In this document: positions 26,655-35,011 of the stretch, piece after piece
Layout of the letters: every line of letters begins with the position of its first letter
Position numbering within the stretch: position 1 is the first letter of the stretch
Assembly: GCA_003242085.1 (NCBI GenBank)
Contig: QBML01000014.1
Location: 1 to 64,000 of the forward strand
DNA: 64,000 nt
From: Pseudanabaena frigida
GTDB taxonomy: Bacteria > Cyanobacteriota > Cyanobacteriia > Pseudanabaenales > Pseudanabaenaceae
Direction: 5' to 3'
Notes under the pieces: generated by a model
Databases searched by the model: none
What the model saw: only the letters and a program-made list of their open reading frames with translations
Told to the model about the DNA's origin: nothing
Program-made: the position numbers and the translations under genes

Positions 26655-29600
26655 ATGCCTGATTTCTACGCTGATTCTGCCAAACCTTATGAAAAATTGA
26701 CAGCCAGCTATCAAAAATTGTCGTTACTAGAGCGTAAGATGATCCAAGTTTTCGCGATCGCCTATGAGCCAGTCAATCGCAGCTTGTTTTTTGATTGCTT
26801 ACTTCAGATGGGACTCAAGGATAAAGGTAATAATCATTTTACTACTGCAACTTTAAAGGGATATATCGATCGCTTTTTGCAATTAGACTTACTTACTCAA
26901 GACCGCTCTCAGGTTCCTCAATGTAATCCTTATCTGGTGGACATTGCTGTGCGTGATGCCGTTGAAATGGGACATTTCGAGCAGATCGTCAATGCGATTG
27001 AGGCAAAAATCCCCGTGCCATCTTACGGAAGACCTGATTCGCGTAGTTTCAATAGTGAATCGCAGTTCATTCGTGAAGTTAGGATTGGTATTTATCGCCA
27101 AGATATGAGCTTTATCACCAAGCAATTTGAAAACTTTTATCGATATGGATATTCGCAACAGAAAATCACCTTAGATACGATTTTGTATAACATATGCAAT
27201 AATCCATTCGATTCTGATTGGTTCCAAAATTTAAAGATAGAACTTTATGAAATCGCGTTGGCAAATATTTTGACCAATGGAATGTTGAAATTGAAGCCAA
27301 CAAATGAGGCATGGGCGCTTTTACAAAAGGATTTTCAAGAATCCTCTCAGCATCTAAGCGATCGCTGTACCGATCCGTTATTAATGATTTTGCTAGAACA
27401 GAGTTTATTGCGTGGCGATCTTTCTACAGCTCAATCTGCCTACGATCGAATGTCTTATGCTTATAAAGAGGCTGGGGGAGCATCTTTAGCGTGGTTATAC
27501 TTTCTCAAAGGAGATCGCGAGTTAGCGATCGGGCAATTTCGACAAGCGCTCAAAACAATTAAAAAAGCAACTGGCAAACGTCAAGTATTCTTTAGTGGAG
27601 AATCAGGATTGTTCTTCGTGCTGGCGTTAATCCAAGAGGGTACCGCCGAGAGTATGCGCGAAGCGGAAGTGTACTCTGCAATTATGGCAAAGCAGTCTAA
27701 TCACTGGCTGCAAGTTACCTATAGCAGATTACATCGAGTTTTGAAATTTCAACTGGGTGACATACCCCAAAAAGAGCTGCTCAGTAATGAATATATTCAC
27801 AATTACACGGAAAATCATTGCCTTGAAGCATTTTTTAGCGCCCTTTGTCTCTATTGGGCCAATCCTGAAAAGGCAAGAATAGAGCTGCCAAGAATACTAG
27901 AACCATTGCTGAAGCAGTCCGTTAATGCTGGATATCATTGGCTGTCAATGGAAACCGCGGAATTGCTAGGGGAACTCACTCCTAATTCCATTCATCAAAA
28001 ACATGCTAAAAAATTACGTCAGGGCAACCAAATTCCTACCATCGTCAACTTGATTCGTCCTCAAGAAACTTGGGAACTTAGTCTGAATGCCTTGCTAAAT
28101 CTTAGTAAGTCGCCACAGGAGCAAGTAAAATCAGCCAACAATTCGCCGCAACGCTTAGTGTGGTTTATTACCTTTATTAGAGGGGAATGTACCATCCAGC
28201 CAAGGGAGCAAAAAATTAATGCTAAAGGAGTATGGAGTTCTGGACGTAATATTGCTGTCAAACGTTTAAAGGAAAGCGTTCATGAGTTTCCTTACATGAC
28301 ACCTCAAGATATTATTGTCTGTTCTCACGTCCAAGCCTATTCTTCTCATGGATATTACGGGCAAAATCAATATGAATTCGATGAAGAGACGATCTGCGCT
28401 CTAATAGGACATCCATTAGTTTTTTGGGAAGATGCACCGACAACCCGTGTGGACATCGTTAAGGGAGAACCAGAGTTACTTGTCAAAGCAGGAAAAGGCG
28501 ATCGCCTGATTTTAGAGTTTTCGCCACAACTAAAGGATGGACAAAACTTTGTGGTTACTAAAGAAAGCCCAACTCGGCTGAGAGTTACGCAAGTTAATGA
28601 ATCTCACCGTCGCATTACCGAAATCATCGGCAGAAAAAACCGTTTGGAAATTCCAGTTTCTGCCCAAGATAAAGTTCTTGCCGCAATTCATTCTATATCT
28701 TCAATTGTCACGGTACATTCTGATATTGGTGGTGGAGTGAGCGATGCGGAGGAAGTTCCCTCCGACAGCAAACCTCACGTCCATATTTTGCCTTCAGGTG
28801 ATGGTTTAAAAGTTGCCGTGTTAGCGCGTCCTTTTGCTAATGCTGGTGCGTACTATCGACCTGGGACTGGTGGTGCAACTGTATTGGCCGAGATTGATGG
28901 TAAGCGATTGCAGGCAACCCGCAATCTCAAGGAAGAGAAAAAACTTGCTAATGAAGCGATCGCCGACTGTCCCACTCTTGGTAATTATGAAGAGCAAGAG
29001 AGCGAATGGACAATTGACGATCCTGAGTTTTGTTTAGAGCTATTACTAGAACTGCAAGCTCTGGGCGATCGCATTGTTTTAGAATGGCCAGAAGGCGAAA
29101 AAATGCGAATTAGTCATCGTGCTGATTTTGGCAATTTTCGCATGTCGATTAATCAGAGTCGTGATTGGTTTGCGGTGGAGGGCGAACTACACTTAGGTGA
29201 TGACCAAGTGATTAATATGCTGAGTTTGTTGCAACTGTTAGATAAAACACCCAGTCGCTTTATTCCTCTCGGCGATGGTCAGTTTATTGCTTTAACCCAC
29301 CAGTTTCGCAAGCGTCTAGATGAGTTCCGCCGACTATCAGAACAACATGGTGATGGCACGAGATTTCATCCACTAGCTGCCCTATCCTTAGAGGATTTTG
29401 TCGATGAAATTGATGACCTCAAAGTTGATAAGCATTGGAAAGCTCACGTTAAGAAGATTAAAGAAATGCGGAACTTCGAGCCTCAATTACCATCAACCTT
29501 GCAAGCAGATTTACGTGATTATCAAGTCGAGGGGTTTGAGTGGTTGGCTCGATTGGCTTATTGGGGTGTTGGCGCTTGCCTCGCTGACGACATGGGTTTA

Positions 29601-30887
29601 GGTAAAACCTTGCAGTCACTTGCTTTAATTCTCACTCGTGCTCCTCACGGCGCAACTTTAATTGTCGCGCCAACTTCAGTCTGTATGAACTGGATTAGTG
29701 AAGCCGCTAAGTTTGCGCCAACTCTCAACGTAATTGTGTTTGGGACAGGCGATCGCCAAAAAGTGTTAGACAATCTTCAGCCCTTTGATATTGTGATTTG
29801 TAGCTATGGATTGTTGCAACAAGAGGAAGTTGGCGACATGCTCTCCAAAGTTCAATGGCAAACAGTTGTCCTCGATGAAGCCCAAGCAATTAAGAATACT
29901 GCTACCAAGCGATCGCAAGCAGCAATGAATCTCCAAAGTGGTTTCAAACTGATCACTACTGGTACACCAATCGAGAATCATCTCGGCGAACTTTGGAATC
30001 TATTTCGGTTTATCAATCCGGGATTGCTAGGTTCTCTTGAAAACTTTAATACGAACTATGCCAATCCCATCGAGCGATCGCAGGATAAAGTTGCCCGCGA
30101 TCAACTGAAGAAGTTAATTCAGCCTTTCATTCTCCGCCGCACTAAAAATCAAGTACTGCAAGAGCTACCTTCGCGGACAGAAGTAACGCTACAAGTGGAA
30201 CTCAGCAAAGAGGAACTTGCATTCTACGAAGCTCTGCGGCGTGAGGCGATCGCTAAATTAAGCGGTACTGAAGCCAACCCAGGACAAAGACATTTGCAAG
30301 TCCTAGCCGAGATCATGAGATTGCGCCGTGCCTGTTGCAATACCAAGCTAGTCAGACCTGATATTCCTTTACCTAGTTCTAAACTACAACTTTTTGGTGA
30401 AGTAGTCAGCGAGTTGCTGGACAACAAACACAAGGCTTTAGTATTTAGTCAATTTGTCGATCATCTACATATCATTCGCGATTACTTAGATTCCCAAAAA
30501 ATCAGCTATCAATACCTCGATGGCAGTACTCCTGCCAAAGATCGCAAAAAGCGAGTGGAAGCTTTCCAAGCTGGTGAAGGTGATGTTTTCTTGATCAGTC
30601 TTAAGGCTGGCGGTACGGGACTAAATCTTACTGCTGCTGATTATGTAATTCACATGGATCCTTGGTGGAATCCTGCGGTGGAAGATCAAGCTAGCGATCG
30701 CGCCCATCGCATCGGACAAAAGCGCCCCGTCACAATTTATCGACTTGTGGCAAAAGGAACAATTGAAGAAAAAATAGTCGATCTACACCATCAAAAGCGA
30801 GATCTTGCAGATAGCTTACTTGAAGGTACAGATATGAGTGGTAAGGTGACAACTGATACATTACTGCAATTGATTAATGAGATTTAG
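26655..30887 (+). CDS. SNF2/SWI2-family DNA-dependent ATPase (helicase-like)
   Basis: A 1410-residue protein. The N-terminal ~930 residues have no motif I recognise; the part to about 470 looks helical and repeat-like. The SNF2 core starts near 952 (LRDYQVEGFEWL) with motif I ADDMGLGKT, motif Ia VAPTSVCMNW, motif II DEAQ near 1074 and motif III TGTPIENHLGELW. The C-terminal helicase lobe has VFSQFVDHL, SLKAGGTGLNLT and the arginine-finger region QASDRAHRIGQ. Bacterial SNF2 proteins translocate on duplex DNA and remodel protein-DNA or RNA polymerase complexes; some are defence components. No defence partner genes adjoin, so a house-keeping remodeller is the default. Confidence 0.92.
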   Translation: MPDFYADSAKPYEKLTASYQKLSLLERKMIQVFAIAYEPVNRSLFFDCLLQMGLKDKGNNHFTTATLKGYIDRFLQLDLLTQDRSQVPQCNPYLVDIAVRDAVEMGHFEQIVNAIEAKIPVPSYGRPDSRSFNSESQFIREVRIGIYRQDMSFITKQFENFYRYGYSQQKITLDTILYNICNNPFDSDWFQNLKIELYEIALANILTNGMLKLKPTNEAWALLQKDFQESSQHLSDRCTDPLLMILLEQSLLRGDLSTAQSAYDRMSYAYKEAGGASLAWLYFLKGDRELAIGQFRQALKTIKKATGKRQVFFSGESGLFFVLALIQEGTAESMREAEVYSAIMAKQSNHWLQVTYSRLHRVLKFQLGDIPQKELLSNEYIHNYTENHCLEAFFSALCLYWANPEKARIELPRILEPLLKQSVNAGYHWLSMETAELLGELTPNSIHQKHAKKLRQGNQIPTIVNLIRPQETWELSLNALLNLSKSPQEQVKSANNSPQRLVWFITFIRGECTIQPREQKINAKGVWSSGRNIAVKRLKESVHEFPYMTPQDIIVCSHVQAYSSHGYYGQNQYEFDEETICALIGHPLVFWEDAPTTRVDIVKGEPELLVKAGKGDRLILEFSPQLKDGQNFVVTKESPTRLRVTQVNESHRRITEIIGRKNRLEIPVSAQDKVLAAIHSISSIVTVHSDIGGGVSDAEEVPSDSKPHVHILPSGDGLKVAVLARPFANAGAYYRPGTGGATVLAEIDGKRLQATRNLKEEKKLANEAIADCPTLGNYEEQESEWTIDDPEFCLELLLELQALGDRIVLEWPEGEKMRISHRADFGNFRMSINQSRDWFAVEGELHLGDDQVINMLSLLQLLDKTPSRFIPLGDGQFIALTHQFRKRLDEFRRLSEQHGDGTRFHPLAALSLEDFVDEIDDLKVDKHWKAHVKKIKEMRNFEPQLPSTLQADLRDYQVEGFEWLARLAYWGVGACLADDMGLGKTLQSLALILTRAPHGATLIVAPTSVCMNWISEAAKFAPTLNVIVFGTGDRQKVLDNLQPFDIVICSYGLLQQEEVGDMLSKVQWQTVVLDEAQAIKNTATKRSQAAMNLQSGFKLITTGTPIENHLGELWNLFRFINPGLLGSLENFNTNYANPIERSQDKVARDQLKKLIQPFILRRTKNQVLQELPSRTEVTLQVELSKEELAFYEALRREAIAKLSGTEANPGQRHLQVLAEIMRLRRACCNTKLVRPDIPLPSSKLQLFGEVVSELLDNKHKALVFSQFVDHLHIIRDYLDSQKISYQYLDGSTPAKDRKKRVEAFQAGEGDVFLISLKAGGTGLNLTAADYVIHMDPWWNPAVEDQASDRAHRIGQKRPVTIYRLVAKGTIEEKIVDLHHQKRDLADSLLEGTDMSGKVTTDTLLQLINEI

Positions 30888-30950
30888 ATCTGATTTTACG
30901 TGGAAGCTTGTAAAGCCCTTCCGTAAAACCAGTCACTACAACAATTACCG

Positions 30951-31034
30951 AACGAACCACAAGCAAAAAAGGAAAGCGTCGCGAAGCGACGCTTTCCTTT
31001 TTTCTTGGTTTGGGTTTGAGCGTAAAGCGCTGCA
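30951..31034. repeat. Family B palindromic element
   Basis: AAGCAAAAAAGGAAAGCGTCGC (30961-30982, given here as its first and last bases AAGC and TCGC) pairs with 30986-31006 with one bulge, loop GAA. Flanks CGAACCACAAG and TTGGGTTTGAGCG match the copies at 8151 and 60832. Confidence 0.85.
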
Positions 31035-31069
31035 ATAAAAAAGCTCACAATAGTGCGCTTTTTTTATTG
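31033..31069 (-). terminator. Terminator of the TPR gene
   Basis: AATAAAAAAGC pairs with GCTTTTTTTATT around a short inner TCAC/GTGC pairing. It lies directly after the minus-strand stop codon and gives a long T run on the minus strand. Confidence 0.75.
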
Positions 31070-31071
31070 AT

Positions 31072-31983
31072 TTAATTGCGACGGACTTTAGGAACTTGAC
31101 GGGTGGAAAGATCGCTCTCGTCTAAGATTTGTTTGACTTGAGGTTGCGATAAAACTAATTGCACATCGGCAACTAAACGATCGCCCCAGAGATTTTCGAC
31201 TAAATAAGAGACTTTGCCGTAGCGCGGATCGATTTTCATCGCTTCCACGGCTAGTTGAACTGCTTTATCGCGATCGCCTTTGCGATAAAAAGCAGTGGCA
31301 AGGGCAAGAGTCGGTTCAGCCGCTAGAAATTCCACTTTTTCAGCTTGCTTGAGTGAGTTTTGCCATTTAGCGATCGCCTGATCGACATTGCCCCGCTCGT
31401 ATTCAACTAACCCAATGTTATTAGTTGCTGCCCAAAATTTGGTGTCAAGGACTAAGACATCGTTGTAAATAGTCACTGCTTCATCGTAACGCTTAGTCAA
31501 AAAGTAAGCGTTGCCAAGATCGAACATCGCAGTCGCAGCTTTAGGTTCGAGTGTCAAACCTTTTTTGAGACTGCTAATTGCCTCAGGATAGTTTTTGTTG
31601 CGTAGATAAGCTGCCCCCAAGCTAAATAGAATTGCTGGCTCATCTTTTTTGAGTTGATTTGCCAAGGTTAGAGAGGCGATCGCCTCTGCATATTGTTCTT
31701 TGCGAAGATAGATACTACCGAGAATCCCTTGAGTTTGGAAAGCTTTGGGAGCAAGTTGAGCTGCTAAACGGGCACGAGGCAAAGCCAAATCGTACTGCTC
31801 AAACTGAGCAAGTTGTGCTGCTTCCCTTGCTAAGTTGAGCGCTTGCTCTTCTAAGTTGCCAAAATTAATCCGAGTTGTATGGGGTAGAAGGGCTTGAGCG
31901 CGTAGTGGAGAGGCTCCAACGCTAACAGAAGCAAGTATTGCCAGCAACCAAATTCGATAACGCACAGGTATAACTCTTACCAA
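31072..31983 (-). CDS. Exported TPR-repeat protein
   Basis: A 303-residue protein with a signal peptide (about 1-30, ...ASVSVGASPLRAQA) and about six tetratricopeptide repeats from residue 50 to 260. The repeats show the classic pattern, for example YAEAIASLTLANQLKKDEPA, YPEAISSLKKGLTLEPKAA and YDEAVTIYNDVLVLDTKF. TPRs are protein-protein scaffolds; a periplasmic or thylakoid-lumen role is inferred from the signal. The partner is unknown. Confidence 0.8.
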   Translation of the reverse strand: MVRVIPVRYRIWLLAILASVSVGASPLRAQALLPHTTRINFGNLEEQALNLAREAAQLAQFEQYDLALPRARLAAQLAPKAFQTQGILGSIYLRKEQYAEAIASLTLANQLKKDEPAILFSLGAAYLRNKNYPEAISSLKKGLTLEPKAATAMFDLGNAYFLTKRYDEAVTIYNDVLVLDTKFWAATNNIGLVEYERGNVDQAIAKWQNSLKQAEKVEFLAAEPTLALATAFYRKGDRDKAVQLAVEAMKIDPRYGKVSYLVENLWGDRLVADVQLVLSQPQVKQILDESDLSTRQVPKVRRN

Positions 31984-32052
31984 TTGTGAATGTAGTGTGA
32001 TTGTATTTCAAATGATAGCGCTTCTTTATCAAAACCAATTTTAGGTTTGGCT

Positions 32053-32202
32053 AAAACCCAGAAAATCAGGTAAGGATTCTGCGATTTAATAAAGAACCCG
32101 ATTTTTTGTGGCGCGGCGAAGCCGCGCCACAAAAAATTGGTTCTTTATTTTACTGCGCTTGCCTAAGTACACTTTGCGTTCCCATCTAATTTTCTGGGTT
32201 TT
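32053..32202. repeat. Split family A-type arms enclosing a family C palindrome
   Basis: AAAACCCAGAAAAT (32053-32066) and its exact complement ATTTTCTGGGTTTT (32189-32202) are 122 bp apart. Between them lies a complete family C palindrome. This is what an insertion of C into an A-type palindrome would look like. Confidence 0.65.
32088..32149. repeat. Family C palindrome
   Basis: Positions 32088-32117 pair with 32121-32149 with a small mismatch near the base, loop GAA, core GGCGCGGCGAAGCCGCGCC. The right flank TTTTACTGCGC is complementary to the left flank of the copy at 23390. Confidence 0.85.
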
Positions 32203-32283
32203 AAAGATTTTTTGAGTAGCGATGCTTGCTAGAATATTTCTAGAATTTTGTTTGATTTATTAATCATATTTAAGAAAACTGCT

Positions 32284-32424
32284 ATGGACTTCCTAAACCC
32301 TGTATTTTCCCTATTCTCCAGCATTAATTTTCAACTGATTTTCCAATTGACTTGTTTAGCGCTGATTGTCGTTTCTGGTCCCGTCATCATCTTTTTGTTA
32401 TCCGCTAGCAGTGGCGACTTGTAA
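32284..32424 (+). CDS. psb30: Photosystem II protein Psb30 (Ycf12)
   Basis: ATG at 32284 to TAA at 32422-32424, 46 residues. The C-terminal two thirds carry the Psb30 pattern: QLTCLALIVVSGPVIIFLL followed by a short polar G-D-L end, corresponding to the family's QLTxLALIVxSGPxVIxLLxxRxGNL. Psb30 is a single-helix subunit at the edge of photosystem II near cytochrome b559. Here the N-terminus is about 10 residues longer than usual. The gene is followed at once by a long hairpin. Confidence 0.85.
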   Translation: MDFLNPVFSLFSSINFQLIFQLTCLALIVVSGPVIIFLLSASSGDL

Positions 32425-32426
32425 TT

Positions 32427-32472
32427 AAACAAAAAAAGGGGACGACGCTTTGCGTCGTCCCCTTTTTTGTTT
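32427..32472. terminator. Bidirectional terminator after psb30
   Basis: Positions 32427-32448 pair with 32452-32472 around TTT (core ACGCTTTGCGT), with one extra A in the left arm. It lies 2 nt after the psb30 stop and 10 nt from the stop of the convergent GTPase gene. Confidence 0.8.
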
Positions 32473-32481
32473 TTGTAGAAT

Positions 32482-34065
32482 TTATCGCATGGTGCTGTAG
32501 TTAATGGCTATGCGACTGGAAATACTGGTTACAAAATCGGCAAAAAAGCGATCGCCCTGTAATGCTTTAAAAGTTTTTTGACATATTTTTTGAAGGGTAT
32601 CGATCGTTGTGGGATTAGGGCTAGTTGCAGATTGAGTTTCGGGTTGCTGCTCTAGATATTCCACAAAGCTCATGCCCCCTATATGCGTTAAATAGGTTGC
32701 GGTAACAGCCTGCATCGAACCGCCGATCGCATAGGTTAGCGCGTTGACCTTAAAGCAAGAAGCGATCGCTGAAGTTGCAATCTCGATACAACCCAGTTGT
32801 AGTAATTGCTGGGCGATCGTCAGTGCAAACTGTTGCGCTTGTTTGAAATTTAAGGGACGCTCGTAAATTTTGGCGAGATCGATCAACATTTGCGTATTAA
32901 TCGCGGCTCCAGCAAGAAGATCGAGCGCGGGAATTGGATTGGCAAAGACGGTTGTTGCGGCGACTAATTGGTAACGATGAATAATCGTAATAGCATCTTG
33001 GCGGCGTTCTTGATGAATCGTGCCATTAATTTGCTGTAGCAAATTTTCGAGCTGGAGGTGCGTATTCTTAATTAGCAAATCTTCCCACTCGTTAGAGAGA
33101 ATTGTTTCGATACGTTCTTTTAAAGCAGTCACATCAGGCGGTACATCTTCCCACCATTCTTGGATCGCAGCACTATTAACTGAATCTTCGGAGTTGGCAT
33201 ACTGGCGAACTTTAATCGAACTAGGCTGGGCAGCGATCGCCACAATATCGATGGCGGCTAAAAATTTCTGAGTGCGCTCTTTCAGCTTCGTTAATACATT
33301 TTCGCGATCGCTAGGTAAATATAAATCTGTTTTGTTAAACGCCAAAATAACACGCTTACCCAATCCTGCAAGGCGATCGAGTTCGCGATACTCAGTATTA
33401 GTCAAATCTCCCGCCGTCACAAAAATCATCAGATCGGCATTCTGAGCCAGTTGTAAAGCTTCTAGCTCCCGTTCTTGCCCCAAGGCTCCCATTTCTTGCA
33501 CCCCAGGGGAATCGAGCAAGGAAATTTGGCGCTTTTTAGTTTCTGTATGAATCGGCGCAATTCCCACTGCCGAGAAGTCGATGCCTTGATATGCATATTC
33601 TTGTCGAGCGATCGTCGTGCCAATCGTTGCTGCCGTTTTACCTGCTTTACGTCCGAGCAAAGCATTAATTACCGAGGTCTTTCCTGCGGAACCCGTGCCG
33701 AAAACAACGATCTGAAAATGATTTTTTTGTAAATTACCAATCAGTTGCTGAGCTTGCTGGCTCAAGGTATCGCGCTTGCTCGGATCGGCGATTTTGGCGA
33801 TCGCATCTTGAGCTTGTTGTAACTCTTTAAACAAATAATTGCGATCGATAACTTTAGGGCGATCGATGACTGCGGCAAAACTTTTACGCACATTCACAAG
33901 CAAAAGTGTGCCGCCAATTGCTAGCGTGCATAAGGTTAGGACATGCCAGTCATGTTCAAGTGAAAATACAGTATTGGCAATCGCCGCAATACTGACTATT
34001 CCTAGACCTAACAGCCAATTTTTGGGCAAACTTTTGCTAGACAAGACTGTGCGAGGGTTCAGCAT
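32482..34065 (-). CDS. Membrane-associated GTPase with DUF697-like C-terminal region
   Basis: A 527-residue protein. Two hydrophobic N-terminal segments (about 16-35 and 41-60) anchor it. The Era/TrmE-like GTPase domain has G1 GTGSAGKTS (123-131), a threonine-rich switch I (TAATIGTTIA), G3 DSPGVQ and G4 NKTD. The C-terminal half contains a hydrophobic section (VFANPIPALDLLAGAAINTQML, here in part) typical of DUF697 proteins. Cyanobacterial members are thought to work at membranes; the function is not established to my knowledge. Confidence 0.82.
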   Translation of the reverse strand: MLNPRTVLSSKSLPKNWLLGLGIVSIAAIANTVFSLEHDWHVLTLCTLAIGGTLLLVNVRKSFAAVIDRPKVIDRNYLFKELQQAQDAIAKIADPSKRDTLSQQAQQLIGNLQKNHFQIVVFGTGSAGKTSVINALLGRKAGKTAATIGTTIARQEYAYQGIDFSAVGIAPIHTETKKRQISLLDSPGVQEMGALGQERELEALQLAQNADLMIFVTAGDLTNTEYRELDRLAGLGKRVILAFNKTDLYLPSDRENVLTKLKERTQKFLAAIDIVAIAAQPSSIKVRQYANSEDSVNSAAIQEWWEDVPPDVTALKERIETILSNEWEDLLIKNTHLQLENLLQQINGTIHQERRQDAITIIHRYQLVAATTVFANPIPALDLLAGAAINTQMLIDLAKIYERPLNFKQAQQFALTIAQQLLQLGCIEIATSAIASCFKVNALTYAIGGSMQAVTATYLTHIGGMSFVEYLEQQPETQSATSPNPTTIDTLQKICQKTFKALQGDRFFADFVTSISSRIAINYSTMR

Positions 34066-34224
34066 TCCACAACGTACTCTTAAAAAATTAAATTTTAAAC
34101 ATCTTCTACTTACAGTTTTACTATAAGCGTCAAGATAGCCATAAAAATTTTATAGCAATCTTTATCGTCCTTATCGTCAGTAGATATAGTAGGTTGTTTG
34201 CACCGCTAATCTAGATACAGGCAA

Positions 34225-34782
34225 ATGCTCAACGGAACGAATATATTTTTGATTGGGATGATGGGTGCTGGCAAAAGCACAGTTGGCAGGCTTTTGGCTC
34301 AAAAGGTAGGTCACAATTTTTTAGATACAGATCCCTTAATCGAACAATGTGCTGGTAAATCTATTTCCAAAATTTTTGCTGAAGATGGTGAAGATGTCTT
34401 TCGCGATCTCGAACAGCAGGTACTCTCGCAAGTATCCTCTCATACGCGCTTGGTTGTGGCTACAGGTGGCGGCATCGTCATGCGATCGCTAAACTGGTCG
34501 CATTTGCACGATGGGATTGTTGTTTGGATTGATGTCCCTGTCGAAGTTTTGTACGATCGCCTTAAACCCGAATCCGCACATCGCCCACTTTTGCAAACTG
34601 CCGATCCCTTGCAACGCCTGAGCGATCTTTACGAGCAAAGACGCGGTCGCTACGCTCAAGCCGATATTTCGATCGTGGTCAGTGCCGATGAAACTCCTGA
34701 TGCCGTAAGCGATCGGTTGCTTGAGATGATCTACACGAGGATTGTTCCCGATCGTCTTCGTCCAAATATTATTCCCGAATAG
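34225..34782 (+). CDS. aroK: Shikimate kinase
   Basis: A 185-residue kinase of the shikimate pathway. Walker A GMMGAGKST (near residues 10-18), the shikimate-binding DTDPLIE and FRDLE, and the glycine loop ATGGGIV are all present, as is the lid arginine in HRPLL. Length is normal. It is divergent from the GTPase gene and starts with an ATG without a strong ribosome binding site. Confidence 0.95.
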   Translation: MLNGTNIFLIGMMGAGKSTVGRLLAQKVGHNFLDTDPLIEQCAGKSISKIFAEDGEDVFRDLEQQVLSQVSSHTRLVVATGGGIVMRSLNWSHLHDGIVVWIDVPVEVLYDRLKPESAHRPLLQTADPLQRLSDLYEQRRGRYAQADISIVVSADETPDAVSDRLLEMIYTRIVPDRLRPNIIPE

Positions 34783-35011
34783 CAAGCGATCGCCATTACA
34801 ATCAATGACCTAGAAAGTAAATACAGTAAGAATTGCTGCCTTTAGTCTCTAGGTTTGCGATCTCAAACTGAGGGATGCTAATATATTTCTTTTAGTTTGA
34901 CAAAAATCGGCTTTGCATAAGCTTATGAATAACTGTGCAAGTGGAACAAGAGTGCTTGGATAAGCTTCAACATTCTTAAAGTTGGGACTAACCGCAAATC
35001 TCAGTGCTGAT

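Noticed and set aside
26655-30887. SNF2 gene as part of a DISARM-like or other defence system
   Set aside because: No methyltransferase, phospholipase D, DUF1998 or nuclease genes adjoin; the flanks are an aminotransferase and a TPR protein.
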